Assembly (NCBI GenBank): GCA_003105035.1
Contig: PQAL01000043.1
Coordinates: 34,014-98,013, forward strand
DNA from: Anaerolineales bacterium
GTDB taxonomy: Bacteria; Chloroflexota; Anaerolineae; Anaerolineales; UBA4823
DNA length: 64,000 nucleotides
Direction: 5' to 3'
How positions within the stretch are numbered: position 1 is the stretch's first letter; each line of letters begins with the position of its first letter. This document shows, piece by piece, positions 25,537 to 34,528 of this stretch. Below the pieces are notes generated by a model. The model had not been told where the DNA came from. It ran no database searches and saw only the letters and a list, made by a program, of their open reading frames with translations. The position numbers were made by a program, and so were the translations under genes.

Positions 25537-25741
25537 TGGGAGTGCCAGGGAGTTCGGGATGTGGGGTGATCGATTTCATTCTGCGGGCTAGCTGGCGCCG
25601 CGGAAGCAAAACCCGATGGCCGCAGGTCAGGCATTCAATGCCAATATCCGCCCCCAGCCGGACTACTTTCCATTCATAGCCACCGCAGGGGTGGGGCTTG
25701 CGCAGGCGCAGGACATCATCCAGCTGTAAATCGGGCAGCAT
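25529..25741 (-). CDS. DUF951 small protein
   Basis: A 70-residue protein. The DUF951 pattern is clear: [19 protein letters not shown], then [19 protein letters not shown], with Cys residues positioned like a zinc ribbon. A longer reading from 25804 exists but the family-conserved start ([19 protein letters not shown]) puts the start at the ATG at 25741. There the minus-strand -10 TATAAT is followed by six bases and the ATG, so the mRNA may be leaderless. It heads the five-gene operon running to the isomerase. The function is unknown. Confidence 0.88.
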   Translation of the reverse strand: MLPDLQLDDVLRLRKPHPCGGYEWKVVRLGADIGIECLTCGHRVLLPRRQLARRMKSITPHPELPGTPNG

Positions 25742-25747
25742 GAGGGC

Positions 25748-25753
25748 ATTATA
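25748..25753 (-). promoter_or_regulatory. Extended -10 (TGTTATAAT) predicting a leaderless DUF951 mRNA
   Basis: Minus-strand TGTTATAAT (TATAAT at 25753-25748) is followed by exactly six bases before the ATG of the DUF951 gene. No ribosome site fits between promoter and start. Confidence 0.55.
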
Positions 25754-25780
25754 ACACGCAGCCGTCAGACCCCTGGATGG

Positions 25781-25786
25781 TATAAT
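25781..25786 (+). promoter_or_regulatory. -10 box of the site-2 protease unit
   Basis: TATAAT at 25781-25786 faces the protease gene; the predicted start near 25793 falls just before the GAGGAG ribosome site at 25795-25800. The -35 region is poor. Confidence 0.5.
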
Positions 25787-25810
25787 CTTCACCTGAGGAG
25801 TCATCCAGCC

Positions 25811-26467
25811 TTGCTGAATTTCTTGCCTTCCCCATCAGAGCTGATCACATACTTGATAATTCTACTCACCGCATTCCCCGTGCATGAATTTGCCCACGCC
25901 TGGTCTGCTGACCGGTTTGGCGATACCACTCCACGGGCAAATGGGCGTCTGACCCTGAACCCATTGGCGCACCTGGACCCCATCGGCACCTTGATGATGA
26001 TCCTGGTTGGTTTCGGCTGGGCCAAGCCGGTGCCCGTCAACCCGTATGCCTTGCAAAAGCGTTCTTCGGCTGCGCCGATGCTGGTCTCCCTGGCCGGACC
26101 AATGTCGAATTTACTGATGGCCATCATCGCCAGCATACCATTTCGCGTGGGTCTGGTATCCACCCACGCTATCAAGCTGCCTACTGGTTTGTTGCCGAGC
26201 CTCCCCTGGTTTCTGACCACATTTATTTATATCAATCTATTGCTGATGCTGTTCAACCTGATCCCCTTGTTTCCTCTGGATGGTGAAAAGGTCTTGGAAT
26301 ACTTTTTGCCGCCGGCTGGCGTTCGGATTTTAGATACCATTCGCCCATATAGTCCGATCATCCTGATGGCGATCCTGTTCGTGCTACCCATGATCGGTAT
26401 CAATCTCTTGGGGACGATCCTCATACCAGCATTAACTTCTCTCACCCGCCTATTGATAGGGGCATAG
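25811..26467 (+). CDS. Site-2 protease family (M50) membrane metalloprotease
   Basis: A 218-residue membrane protein with the zinc motif HEFAH (His25-Glu26-His29) in the first helical region and the second-metal-site segment [13 protein letters not shown] near 150, where the Asp is a zinc ligand. This is the compact, rhomboid-like group of M50 peptidases that cleave membrane proteins within the bilayer, without PDZ or CBS domains. It starts with TTG at 25811, with GAGGAG ten bases upstream. It is first in a likely three-gene unit with the HD protein and the TyrA-like gene, 5 bases apart from the former. Confidence 0.9.
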   Translation: MLNFLPSPSELITYLIILLTAFPVHEFAHAWSADRFGDTTPRANGRLTLNPLAHLDPIGTLMMILVGFGWAKPVPVNPYALQKRSSAAPMLVSLAGPMSNLLMAIIASIPFRVGLVSTHAIKLPTGLLPSLPWFLTTFIYINLLLMLFNLIPLFPLDGEKVLEYFLPPAGVRILDTIRPYSPIILMAILFVLPMIGINLLGTILIPALTSLTRLLIGA

Positions 26468-26472
26468 CCTTC

Positions 26473-27009
26473 GTGCGCATCATGTACCGCGTGGGCCAGT
26501 TCTGGCACACGATATTTACCAGAGCCGATCCTGAAAAATATAACCAGGCGCACAAGCTATTAACCCCTGTAGAATGGGAGCTATTTGATAAGCTGCAGCC
26601 TGCCGAAAAATCTCATGCTCTGACAATGGTTCACAAGCTGCTCAAGCAGGGGGAGACTCAGCCTGACCTGCTCATTGCAGCATTGCTGCACGACGTGGGC
26701 AAGCTGAGATATCGCCTAAACCCCCTTGAGCGTGCCATGATCGTCCTGGCGAAGACTTTTGTACCTGATAAGGTTAAGCGCTGGGGAAGCGAACCGCCTG
26801 GCGGTTGGGAAAGCCTCCCATCCTGGCGAAAGGCTTTTGTCCTGTCGGAGCAGCACGCTGCCTGGGGTGCCGAGCTGGCCCATAATGCAGGCGTGAGCCC
26901 GCTCAGCGAAACCCTGATCCGCCAGCATCACATGCGGCAGGGCAGCGAGAACCAAACCAAAGAAGATAACCTGCTGCATAAGCTTTGGCTGGTTGATAAT
27001 GAGAGCTGA
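26473..27009 (+). CDS. HD-domain phosphohydrolase
   Basis: A 178-residue protein with an HD domain: His in MVHKLL near 54 and HDVGK near 76, which are the metal ligands expected for HD phosphohydrolases; more ligands are less clear, with a VDN at the C-terminus. The substrate (nucleotide or other phosphate ester) cannot be deduced. The start used is GTG at 26473 (a later ATG at 26482 gives a slightly shorter product). It is 5 bases after the site-2 protease and 12 bases before the TyrA-like gene, so co-transcription is likely. Confidence 0.78.
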   Translation: MRIMYRVGQFWHTIFTRADPEKYNQAHKLLTPVEWELFDKLQPAEKSHALTMVHKLLKQGETQPDLLIAALLHDVGKLRYRLNPLERAMIVLAKTFVPDKVKRWGSEPPGGWESLPSWRKAFVLSEQHAAWGAELAHNAGVSPLSETLIRQHHMRQGSENQTKEDNLLHKLWLVDNES

Positions 27010-27021
27010 TCGAGGTTTCCG

Positions 27022-28020
27022 ATGACGATAAAGATAACCATCATTGGCACAGGGCTGGTCGGTGCATCGATCGGTCTGGCTTTGGCGAGCCGGCAGGAAC
27101 AGTTCCTGCGTACCGGGCATGACAAAAACCCCCAGGCGGCCAATCGAGCGAAAAAGATGGGCGCCCTTGACAAGGTGGATTACAACCTGCCCAGCTCGAT
27201 CGAAGACGCCGCCATTGTCATCCTGTCACTGCCGCAGGACCAGATCCGTGAGACCCTTCAGTTCATCGCCTCTGACCTCAAAGAAGATGCCGTGATCATG
27301 GACACCGCCCCGTTCAAGGGCAAAGTCAGCCAGTGGATGGCGGAGCTTCTACCACCCCAGCGCTACTATATTGGCCTTACCCCGGTGCTCAATCCCGCTT
27401 ACCTGGAGACCTCCTTCACGGGGGTTGATTCGGCTCGCGCTGACCTTTTCAGAAACGGTATGATGGCGATCTATTTACCCCACGATCTGCCTGAAGAAGC
27501 GGTTAAATTAGCTACCGATTTTTGCCAGCTGCTGGGTGCAGAGCACATGTTCATCGATCCACTGGAGCTGGATAGTATGATGACCGCCATTCATCTCCTG
27601 CCTGAACTGGTTGCTGCTGCCTTGTTGAATTCCACTGTCGACCGGGCCGGCTGGCGGGACGCGCGCAAGCTTACCGGCCGGCCGTTTGCATTGACCACCG
27701 GTGCGCTGCCACCGGCTGGGCTGGCCAGCTCGTTATCCAGCCAGGCCATGGCGAACCGTGATAGCCTGCTGCGCAACCTGGATATCTTATTGGATAACCT
27801 GGCAGTGCTGCGGTCGCAGCTGGAAACCCAGGAAGGTGAGCAGTTTATTGCTTACTTAGAAAAAGCCCGCCTGGCGCGTGAGACGTGGCTGCAAGATAAA
27901 GCTGATGCCAACTGGGCTGCCAAGGAATTTGTCTCCCCCGTAGAAATGCCGACTTCAAAACAGACCTTCTCGCGCATGTTCACCTTTGGCGGCGGACGAA
28001 AACCCAAAAAACCGAAATAA
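27022..28020 (+). CDS. TyrA-like NAD(P)-dependent dehydrogenase, catalytic signatures altered
   Basis: A 332-residue protein shaped like prephenate/arogenate dehydrogenases: a Rossmann domain with GTGLVGASIG (9-18) and a helical dimerisation domain. However, two family hallmarks are missing. The DxGSxK loop is DTAPFKGK (94-101) and the GxHPMxG stretch with the catalytic His reads GLTPVLNP (118-125). Prephenate dehydrogenase activity is therefore doubtful; another 6-phosphogluconate-dehydrogenase-like or F420/NADP type reaction is possible. The C-terminus is basic and disordered (KKPKK). It follows the HD gene by 12 bases. No other aromatic amino-acid gene lies nearby. Confidence 0.7.
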   Translation: MTIKITIIGTGLVGASIGLALASRQEQFLRTGHDKNPQAANRAKKMGALDKVDYNLPSSIEDAAIVILSLPQDQIRETLQFIASDLKEDAVIMDTAPFKGKVSQWMAELLPPQRYYIGLTPVLNPAYLETSFTGVDSARADLFRNGMMAIYLPHDLPEEAVKLATDFCQLLGAEHMFIDPLELDSMMTAIHLLPELVAAALLNSTVDRAGWRDARKLTGRPFALTTGALPPAGLASSLSSQAMANRDSLLRNLDILLDNLAVLRSQLETQEGEQFIAYLEKARLARETWLQDKADANWAAKEFVSPVEMPTSKQTFSRMFTFGGGRKPKKPK

Positions 28021-28063
28021 CTGGTGCTAGCCGGAGCTATGCGCAGCATTTGACTGCAAATTT

Positions 28064-28069
28064 TATAAT
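28064..28069 (+). promoter_or_regulatory. -10 box upstream of kbl
   Basis: TATAAT at 28064-28069 lies 14 bases before the ATG; a TTGACT at 28050-28055 is only 8 bases away and cannot be its -35. A GAGGTG ribosome site at 28074-28079 overlaps the predicted start of transcription, so the leader would be very short. Confidence 0.4.
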
Positions 28070-28083
28070 CAGCGAGGTGCCTT

Positions 28084-29268
28084 ATGACCGATAAACTGCA
28101 ATGGATCCAGGATGAGCTTCAAAAACTAAAAGATGACGGTTTGTACAATCGCATCCGCACCCTCAGCTCGCCTCAAGGCGCCTGGTTGGTGGTGGATGGC
28201 AAACGCGTGCTGAATTTTTGTTCCAATAATTACCTTGGGCTGGCGAACGACCCGCGCATCGTCCAGGCTGCCCAGGAAGCGGTAAAGAAATACGGGGTCG
28301 GTCCGGCTGCCGTGCGCTCCATTGCCGGCACCATGGACCTGCACCTCGAGCTGGAACGCCGCCTGGCTGCATTCAAAGGCGTGCAGGCTGCCATCACCTT
28401 CCAGTCGGGCTTTACCGCCAACATGGGCACCATCCCGGCCCTGGTGGGCAAGGATGACGCGGTTTTTTCGGATGAGCTCAACCATGCCAGTATCATTGAC
28501 GGTTGCCGGCTGAGTGGGGCCAAGATTATCCGCTATGCCCATTGCAATCCTGACGACTTGAACCGGGTGCTGAGCGAAGAGCGCTCCAATTATCCCAAAG
28601 CCATGGTCATCACCGATGGTGTCTTCAGCATGGATGGCGACATGGCCCCCCTGGATAAGATCTACGAGGTCGTGAAAAAATATGACGCCATCCTGATGGT
28701 GGATGACGCCCACGGCGAAGGCGTGGTTGGGAAAGGCGGGCGCGGCATCGTCGATCATTTTGGCCTGCATGGCAAAGTGGATGTGGAGATTGGCACCCTC
28801 TCCAAGGCCTTTGGCGTGGTTGGCGGTGTGTCGGCCGGCAATCCGGTGGTGGTGGAATGGCTGCGCCAGCGTGGGCGCCCATTCCTGTTCTCATCCGCCA
28901 TGACCGTCCCCGATGTAGCCGCTTGTCTGGCTGCCCTGGATATCCTGGAGACCTCCACCGAGCTGGTGGATAAGCTGTGGGAAAACACCCGTTACTTCAA
29001 GGCTGAAATGCTTCGCCTGGGCTTCGACACGGGGCTGAGCACCACCCCCATCACCCCCATCATGTTAGGTGAAGCACCTTTAGCGCAGCAGTTCAGCCGT
29101 GAGCTGTTTGAGAATGGCCTGTTTGCCATGTCGATCGGCTTCCCCACCGTGCCTAAAGGCAAAGCCCGCATCCGCGTGATGATCTCCGCCGCTCATGCCC
29201 GTGAAGACCTTGACAAGGGGCTGGAAATCTTCGCCCTGGTCGGCCGCAAATTAGGCGTGATTCAATAA
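28084..29268 (+). CDS. kbl: Glycine C-acetyltransferase (2-amino-3-ketobutyrate CoA ligase)
   Basis: A 394-residue PLP enzyme of the alpha-oxoamine synthase family. Visible are [12 protein letters not shown] near 45, the Asp-Asp-Ala-His (VDDAHGEG) that binds the PLP ring, and the Schiff-base Lys near 241 in GTLSKAFG. The overall sequence and length fit Kbl, which splits 2-amino-3-ketobutyrate with CoA into glycine and acetyl-CoA in threonine breakdown; 8-amino-7-oxononanoate synthase (BioF) is the nearest alternative. No tdh gene is adjacent. A hairpin follows the stop. Confidence 0.87.
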   Translation: MTDKLQWIQDELQKLKDDGLYNRIRTLSSPQGAWLVVDGKRVLNFCSNNYLGLANDPRIVQAAQEAVKKYGVGPAAVRSIAGTMDLHLELERRLAAFKGVQAAITFQSGFTANMGTIPALVGKDDAVFSDELNHASIIDGCRLSGAKIIRYAHCNPDDLNRVLSEERSNYPKAMVITDGVFSMDGDMAPLDKIYEVVKKYDAILMVDDAHGEGVVGKGGRGIVDHFGLHGKVDVEIGTLSKAFGVVGGVSAGNPVVVEWLRQRGRPFLFSSAMTVPDVAACLAALDILETSTELVDKLWENTRYFKAEMLRLGFDTGLSTTPITPIMLGEAPLAQQFSRELFENGLFAMSIGFPTVPKGKARIRVMISAAHAREDLDKGLEIFALVGRKLGVIQ

Positions 29269-29274
29269 TCGTAA

Positions 29275-29302
29275 AGGCGAAGCATCCAAAGATGCTTCGC
29301 CT
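29275..29302. terminator. 12-bp hairpin after kbl
   Basis: AGGCGAAGCATC (29275-29286) pairs perfectly with 29291-29302 around a CAAA loop. No T-run follows on the plus strand. It lies between kbl and the convergent small Cys-containing gene, so it may serve both. Confidence 0.6.
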
Positions 29303-29333
29303 CTGCACCTCGACGACAAATATCTACGCTAAA

Positions 29334-29558
29334 TTATTCTTTGAATGGATCGTAAGTTGGGTTGGTGCCAGCCCAGATGCAGCTCGGACGCCCATCCAGG
29401 TTGCATGAAAATCCATGGCTACAGCGGTGGGCCAGGATGCGCCCCGGCTGGTCTGGCAGGTGCTCGGGTGGGAAAACCACCTGCGCCTGCAGCCCCACCT
29501 TCTGGTCGATATGCTGGCAGTACTGCACTTTTAAGGTTTCCCAGGTCTTTTCGGTCAT
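29334..29558 (-). CDS. Small hypothetical protein with conserved-looking Cys residues
   Basis: A 74-residue protein. It contains four Cys (YCQH near 14, HRCSHGFSC near 45-52, SCIW near 60) and an N-terminal amphipathic helix (TEKTWETLKVQYCQH). A good ribosome site (GGAGATAAG) precedes the ATG at 29558, which supports a real gene. I do not recognise the family; the Cys/His spacing could bind a metal. It is alone between kbl and the MoxR gene. Confidence 0.6.
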   Translation of the reverse strand: MTEKTWETLKVQYCQHIDQKVGLQAQVVFPPEHLPDQPGRILAHRCSHGFSCNLDGRPSCIWAGTNPTYDPFKE

Positions 29559-29690
29559 GTCTTATCTCCGATCAGGGATTAGTATACCTTGAACTTTTAG
29601 TCCGGCAAAGAGTTTTATTAAATCATCCGTCTCGCTGATTCCCGCCGGCAGGTATTCTGGTCTCTAAATCACGCATACACTCGTGCCGGA

Positions 29691-30677
29691 TTAGCTACCC
29701 TCCTTGCTCATCAATGGCACTTCAGTTTTGTTCAGCAACTCTCGCACCACATCCGCAGCAGTTTCTCCGGACAGGGCATTCTCTGGGCTCATCATCATAC
29801 GATGAGCCAGGCAGGCTACCGCCACCGCCTTAACGTCATCTGGGATGACATAATCACGCCCTTGTAGGACGGCACGCGCCTGGGCTGAGTGGTACACTGC
29901 CAGGCTGCCGCGTGGGCTGGCACCCAGGCTGAGTGCGGGATGCTGACGGGTGCTGGTCACCAGGTTCAGGATGTAGCGGCGCACGCTTTCCACCACATGC
30001 ACCTGGCGCACCCTATTCTGTAAACCAGACAGGCCAGCCACGTCAACGGTCTGCTGCAAGCTTTCGATCGGGTGGGCCAGCTGTTGCCTCTTTAGCATGT
30101 CGTCTTCACTGGAGAGATCAGGGTAGCCCAGGCTAATGCGGAACAGGAAGCGGTCCATCTGCGCTTCCGGCAGAGGGAAGGTGCCCTCGAACTCGATCGG
30201 ATTCTGGGTTGCCAGCAAGAAGAATGGCTTCGCCAGCGGATATGTCACCCCGTCCACGGTAACCTGCCCTTCCCCCATGGCCTCCAGCAGGGCGCTTTGT
30301 GTGCGTGGTGTCGCCCGGTTGATCTCATCAGCCAGCAGGATGTTACTGAACACGGGTCCAGGCCTGAACTCAAACTCTCGGTTTTTCTGGTTAAAAATCG
30401 ACACACCTGTAACATCGTTAGGCAGCAGGTCAGGGGTGCACTGCAGCCGTTTAAATTCCAACCCGGTGGTGATCGCCACGGCGCGCGCCAGCATGGTTTT
30501 CCCAGTTCCAGGAGCATCTTCGATCAGCACATGCCCTTCGCACAGCACTGCCATCACCACCAGCTCAATGGTTAACCGTTTACCGATGATCACTTTCTCT
30601 ACATTGGTGATCACCTTCTTCGCGAACTCTTGCACCTCATCAACAGCGACTTCTGCGGGTTGGATATCCATTTTCAT
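29691..30677 (-). CDS. MoxR-family AAA+ ATPase
   Basis: A 328-residue AAA+ ATPase with Walker A EDAPGTGKTML near 55, Walker B ILLADEINRA near 118, sensor-1 LATQNP, and a C-terminal helical lid. MoxR ATPases act as chaperone-like factors for metal insertion or complex assembly, typically encoded next to DUF58 and transglutaminase genes, exactly as here. Its start overlaps the end of the TgpA-like gene (ATGA), giving the order DUF58, TgpA, MoxR. The target complex is unknown. Confidence 0.92.
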   Translation of the reverse strand: MKMDIQPAEVAVDEVQEFAKKVITNVEKVIIGKRLTIELVVMAVLCEGHVLIEDAPGTGKTMLARAVAITTGLEFKRLQCTPDLLPNDVTGVSIFNQKNREFEFRPGPVFSNILLADEINRATPRTQSALLEAMGEGQVTVDGVTYPLAKPFFLLATQNPIEFEGTFPLPEAQMDRFLFRISLGYPDLSSEDDMLKRQQLAHPIESLQQTVDVAGLSGLQNRVRQVHVVESVRRYILNLVTSTRQHPALSLGASPRGSLAVYHSAQARAVLQGRDYVIPDDVKAVAVACLAHRMMMSPENALSGETAADVVRELLNKTEVPLMSKEGS

Positions 30678-33037
30678 GCTGGCCCTTTCTCGTCAATAGC
30701 GCTCATATCTTGTGGCAGTTTTGGCTGGAAGCGTTGCAAGATAGCTCTGGCTTGTTGCATGGTCCATAGCAGGCGTAGCTTCCAGCGAAGCTTGTTCCAT
30801 AAGCTGATAATTTCACGGCTTGTGCTTGTACCAGTCGCATCTGGCCTGTAGCTGAGCCGCACAATGAGGTTCGTTAATGCTATGGCTTGCCCCACAGCTC
30901 TATTTCCGCTGTCCTCCAGGCTGCCCCCACGGCTGGCCTCCTCGATCTGCCTCTCCAGCAAGGCGCAAACTTCAAGCGGGGTCTCACCACCGGTGAATGG
31001 CACTCCCAACAGCTGGTCATAGCGTCGCAGCCGGCGATACACCTCGCTGGCTGCCTGCTGGGGCTTCAGCCGGTGCAAATGTAGCTCTGCCCATGCGATC
31101 CATGCCCCGCTTGCGAGCAACACTGCACAGAGCAGGGTCAGCCCAGCAGGCTTACTCAGGCTAATTCCGCCTGTACCGCTGGGTGGTGGGGGTACCATCG
31201 TTGGCGCAGGTGTGATTGGCGGGAGAAGCTGTTCGTTGCGGTTGATAGCGGGTAATCCAGCCGTCGGCTCAAAGGGCACCCAACCAATATCTGGAAAATA
31301 AACCTCCACCCATGAGTGGGCATCTGCCTGGGTAACGATGAAGCGCTTGGAGTTTAGATTATAAGTGCCACTGGCATAACCGATAGCCAGGCGGGCTGGG
31401 ATGCCTGCAGAGCGTGTCAGGATCACCATGGCCGATGCATAATAATCGCAGTATCCCTTACGCAGGTCGAACAGGAAATAGTCCACTAGGTCGCGGCTGG
31501 CGGGGGGCAGGGGCACGTCCAGCGAGTAGGGGTAGGTACTCCGCAGGTACTGCTCGATCGTCCGCGCCCGATCATACGGTGTTGGCTCACCTGCTGTCAA
31601 CTGGATGGCCAACTGCCTTACCCGCGCCGGCACCTCAGTTGGCACGGCCAAGTAGCGCTGTAAGACCCAATTTGGGTAATCCTCTCCGGCCTGCTTCAGC
31701 ACCATCTCATTGGCTATCGGTACCAGCGATTGGATTACGTACCCGCTGCTCTCTATCTGCATCCCGAACAGGTCATTGAATGTGCGCCAGGCTGCACTGC
31801 TGGCTGTATCAATCACCACGGGCTCACCCGCCGCATAGATGCTCCCACCTTGACCAGGAAAGCTGCGTATGGTCTCCGTCACCAGCTGGTGGCCTGGCAA
31901 ATTGGGCGGTTGCATCGGCTGCCCCGCCTGGTATATCACCTGGTCTGTCATGCTCGTGCTCCAGCCATGACCGGTATAGATATCATACGTGTAGCTGCGC
32001 CAGTATAGGGGTGGTAGCTGCCCACCTTGAAGTAAACCACCCAGGTCATCCACCTGCACTGACATGACTTGCTCATGGCTCAGCTCCGGGCCGGATCCTA
32101 CCAGCAGCTCGCGTGGCAGCCCGGGATTTCGTTGGCTGCTGAAGGTATCGGGAGTGGGTGTGATAGCCGGCTGGATGCCCAATGACTTCGCCAAACCGCT
32201 TTGCTCTTGGGGAGATGAACCTCTTAGCCCAGCTGTCCACTGTGAAATCCGCTGGATGGATAACGATGAAACGAAGGCTGCCAATACCACCAGCAGGATG
32301 GTAATGAGCAGTGACACTTCACTCACCTGGCGCGATTTTCTTTGCGGATAAGCAACCTTGGTACTCACCCAATCTCGTTCGCGCTGCCCAAACTGCACGA
32401 TGGCGACTAGCACCAAAGTTGTGCCCAGGATTATGTAGGTGGAAGCCGAGTTGTACCGCCCGTACGAAAGCGTGCTCAGGTTCAGCAGCACTGCGGGTAG
32501 CACTGCCAGGAGGGCATTCTTCCCGGCTCCTACCATCCAACCTGCCCAGGCAGCCACCAGCCATATACCATTGCTCCATACGATAGCCGCAGCTACAGGG
32601 TCAAAGATTGCCTGGCCGGTGAATAAACCTTTCATCCATACAGCCGCCCTGCCGAGCACCACCCCCTGTGAAGCAAACAGCCGCTGCACTGCCTCACCCA
32701 GGGGAGTCAGGTTCGCTCCTTTGATTGTCAGGGCAGTGACCATGCTGCTGATAAGGTGGACGAATTCATTCACGACGCTGCCAATTCTCGCATTCATCCC
32801 ACCGGCAATCCATAAGCTAAAGCCCAAGCCTGCTAAGATCACGACCAGCGCTGACCAACCTGCCCGCCAGTGGAAAGCTGCCAGGCTCCACCCGAGCAAA
32901 AGGCCGAACAACAGGCTTTCCCACAATAAGCTCCACACCGGTCCCGTCAGCACAGCCGAGATGCCCGCCGCGCAGGCGGACAACAAGATGAAAAGCAGAG
33001 ACAGGGTGAGCAGCTTGTAAAAACCTGCTGCCTGCAT
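30674..33037 (-). CDS. TgpA-like membrane transglutaminase
   Basis: A protein of about 787 residues: an N-terminal block of membrane helices (about 1-210), a loop domain (DUF3488-like), then an extracytoplasmic transglutaminase core with the Cys in KGYCDYYASAM near 527, the His in DAHSWVEVYFP near 570, and FEPTAG where a DPT Asp is usual, followed by a last membrane helix near 640 and a cytoplasmic DUF4129-like tail. The open frame extends upstream to 33298 but into the DUF58 gene; I place the start at the ATG at 33037, 24 bases after the DUF58 stop, where the hydrophobic N-terminus begins. It is coupled to MoxR. Confidence 0.83.
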   Translation of the reverse strand: MQAAGFYKLLTLSLLFILLSACAAGISAVLTGPVWSLLWESLLFGLLLGWSLAAFHWRAGWSALVVILAGLGFSLWIAGGMNARIGSVVNEFVHLISSMVTALTIKGANLTPLGEAVQRLFASQGVVLGRAAVWMKGLFTGQAIFDPVAAAIVWSNGIWLVAAWAGWMVGAGKNALLAVLPAVLLNLSTLSYGRYNSASTYIILGTTLVLVAIVQFGQRERDWVSTKVAYPQRKSRQVSEVSLLITILLVVLAAFVSSLSIQRISQWTAGLRGSSPQEQSGLAKSLGIQPAITPTPDTFSSQRNPGLPRELLVGSGPELSHEQVMSVQVDDLGGLLQGGQLPPLYWRSYTYDIYTGHGWSTSMTDQVIYQAGQPMQPPNLPGHQLVTETIRSFPGQGGSIYAAGEPVVIDTASSAAWRTFNDLFGMQIESSGYVIQSLVPIANEMVLKQAGEDYPNWVLQRYLAVPTEVPARVRQLAIQLTAGEPTPYDRARTIEQYLRSTYPYSLDVPLPPASRDLVDYFLFDLRKGYCDYYASAMVILTRSAGIPARLAIGYASGTYNLNSKRFIVTQADAHSWVEVYFPDIGWVPFEPTAGLPAINRNEQLLPPITPAPTMVPPPPSGTGGISLSKPAGLTLLCAVLLASGAWIAWAELHLHRLKPQQAASEVYRRLRRYDQLLGVPFTGGETPLEVCALLERQIEEASRGGSLEDSGNRAVGQAIALTNLIVRLSYRPDATGTSTSREIISLWNKLRWKLRLLWTMQQARAILQRFQPKLPQDMSAIDEKGPA

Positions 33038-33060
33038 CAGGTTTCTTGTCAGCGAGTACT

Positions 33061-34395
33061 TTAATCCACGCTCTGCCAGGCTGGCCTCCCGTGCTGTGAA
33101 TATAGCTTGGCCTTCTCCCCTGCCAGGATTTGACGCCGCTTGTTTTGCTGACCGGTGGCGTACGCATCTGCGAGTAGCTTGCCCGGTAGCTGCCGGTAAG
33201 GGACGTTGCCCCGTTTCAGGGCTGCCAGTACTCTTTCCTGCCCAACCGGGCTGCCAAAATCGGTGGGATCCACTAAAAGAGCTGTGAGGCTGCCCCACTT
33301 CTGCTGCCTTTGGGCATTTCCCACCCAGGCCGGATCACTCGATGGGGTGATCAGGATGACGGTTGCAGTGCGGATGCTTTGCCCTTGCTGCATTAACTCT
33401 GAAAGTGAATGGCTCCCAGGTTGGGCGTTGGCTAACAACCGTAGGATACGCCAGCTCTGGGTCGGGTCTGTGCTGGGCTCCAGTTTCACGTATCCCGGCC
33501 CTGCCATCACCAGCCCGACTTTTCGATTCTCCCGTAGCCCGCGCATGGTCAGTGAAGCCGCCAGCACGATGCACAGCTCCAGCGTGGAGTTATCCCCCGC
33601 TCCCGCTTGCACCGCCTCGTCCAGGTCAACGAAGATCAACCAATCTCTCGAAGCGGCAGTTTCCAGCTGTCTGACGATCAGCTCATCGAAGTGAGCCGAT
33701 GCCCTCCAGTGGATATATTTCAGGCTGTCTCCTGCGATGTAATTGCGCAGGCCAATGTCATTGATGTTACGGCCCATAAAACCACGCCGGAGCCGCTCGT
33801 CACCTGCAATGCCTCCGCTGGGGATTTTGATCTGGCTGCTTGGCAGCAAAGGCGGCATGATCAGGATGGTGCTGGCATGTTGGTCCAGCTTGGTCAGGGT
33901 GTAGATGCCAAAGGGGTCGCTGCAGCGCAGGCGGGTAGGTCCCAGGGTATACACGCCGCGTCGCTTGAACAAATGATTCAGGTGCCGCGTGCGATGGGTA
34001 TGGCCTGCTACGTCTGATACGAGTCGCATCGGAGTATCCATCGTGTCTGACACATCCGTGATCTCCACCCACAGTGCGGGCAGCCAGCCGCGGTTGGACA
34101 GCCTGATTTCCTCGGGCACCGATTCCCCCACCGTGGCCCAGGCCAGGTTGATTTTACGCTCTATTTCCAGGTTACGCTGCAGTGAATGGACCCATAAGAA
34201 AGCCAGTAGCCATGCCCCACCAGTCCCGATGGTGAAGATCAGCCAGCCCCGATACCCGGTGAGGATGTATAAGAAGCCTAAGCCAGCCACCAGGAAAGGT
34301 AGTATACGCAGGTTGAGGCGTCGCTCACTTTGTCGGGGTCTTTTTTGCACAGGATCTTTGCTCAAGGTGCCCATAGGGTACACCAATACAAACAA
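33061..34395 (-). CDS. DUF58 domain protein
   Basis: A 444-residue protein with two membrane helices near residues 30-70, a beta-rich segment, then the DUF58 (von Willebrand A-like) domain marked by DSLKYIHWRASAHFDELIVRQLE-type sequence near 225. It is the first gene of the DUF58-TgpA-MoxR cluster, a conserved trio of unknown function at the membrane. The track-supported start is TTG at 34395; an ATG at 34374 (GTLSKDP) is an alternative. Neither has a ribosome site; the minus-strand TATACT lies 5 bases before the TTG. Confidence 0.85.
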   Translation of the reverse strand: MFVLVYPMGTLSKDPVQKRPRQSERRLNLRILPFLVAGLGFLYILTGYRGWLIFTIGTGGAWLLAFLWVHSLQRNLEIERKINLAWATVGESVPEEIRLSNRGWLPALWVEITDVSDTMDTPMRLVSDVAGHTHRTRHLNHLFKRRGVYTLGPTRLRCSDPFGIYTLTKLDQHASTILIMPPLLPSSQIKIPSGGIAGDERLRRGFMGRNINDIGLRNYIAGDSLKYIHWRASAHFDELIVRQLETAASRDWLIFVDLDEAVQAGAGDNSTLELCIVLAASLTMRGLRENRKVGLVMAGPGYVKLEPSTDPTQSWRILRLLANAQPGSHSLSELMQQGQSIRTATVILITPSSDPAWVGNAQRQQKWGSLTALLVDPTDFGSPVGQERVLAALKRGNVPYRQLPGKLLADAYATGQQNKRRQILAGEKAKLYSQHGRPAWQSVD

Positions 34396-34400
34396 TGTTT

Positions 34401-34406
34401 AGTATA
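34401..34406 (-). promoter_or_regulatory. -10 box of the DUF58-TgpA-MoxR cluster
   Basis: Minus-strand TATACT (34406-34401) lies directly upstream of the DUF58 reading frame. With the TTG start at 34395 the mRNA would be essentially leaderless; with the ATG at 34374 the leader would be about 20 bases with no ribosome site. Confidence 0.4.
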
Positions 34407-34449
34407 ATCCCCACTTTTTCCAGCTAGCCACAACATTTGTATGGTTAAT

Positions 34450-34496
34450 AAAAAAAACACTCACCTGGCGCTGATACCTCCATATGCCTTACCAGG
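34450..34496 (-). terminator. Possible terminator after the peptide importer operon
   Basis: On the minus strand, downstream of the last ATPase gene, a short CCTGG/CCAGG stem (34496-34464) precedes a run of eight T (34457-34450). The stem is only 5 bp with a long loop, so confidence is low. Confidence 0.3.
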
Positions 34497-34528
34497 GATG
34501 AGGATGATTTTCCTCCCGAAGGATAAAC

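Noticed and set aside
30674..33298. Long 874-codon version of the TgpA-like protein
   Set aside because: Its first 87 residues overlap the DUF58 gene in another frame and are low-complexity; the conserved membrane start is at 33037.
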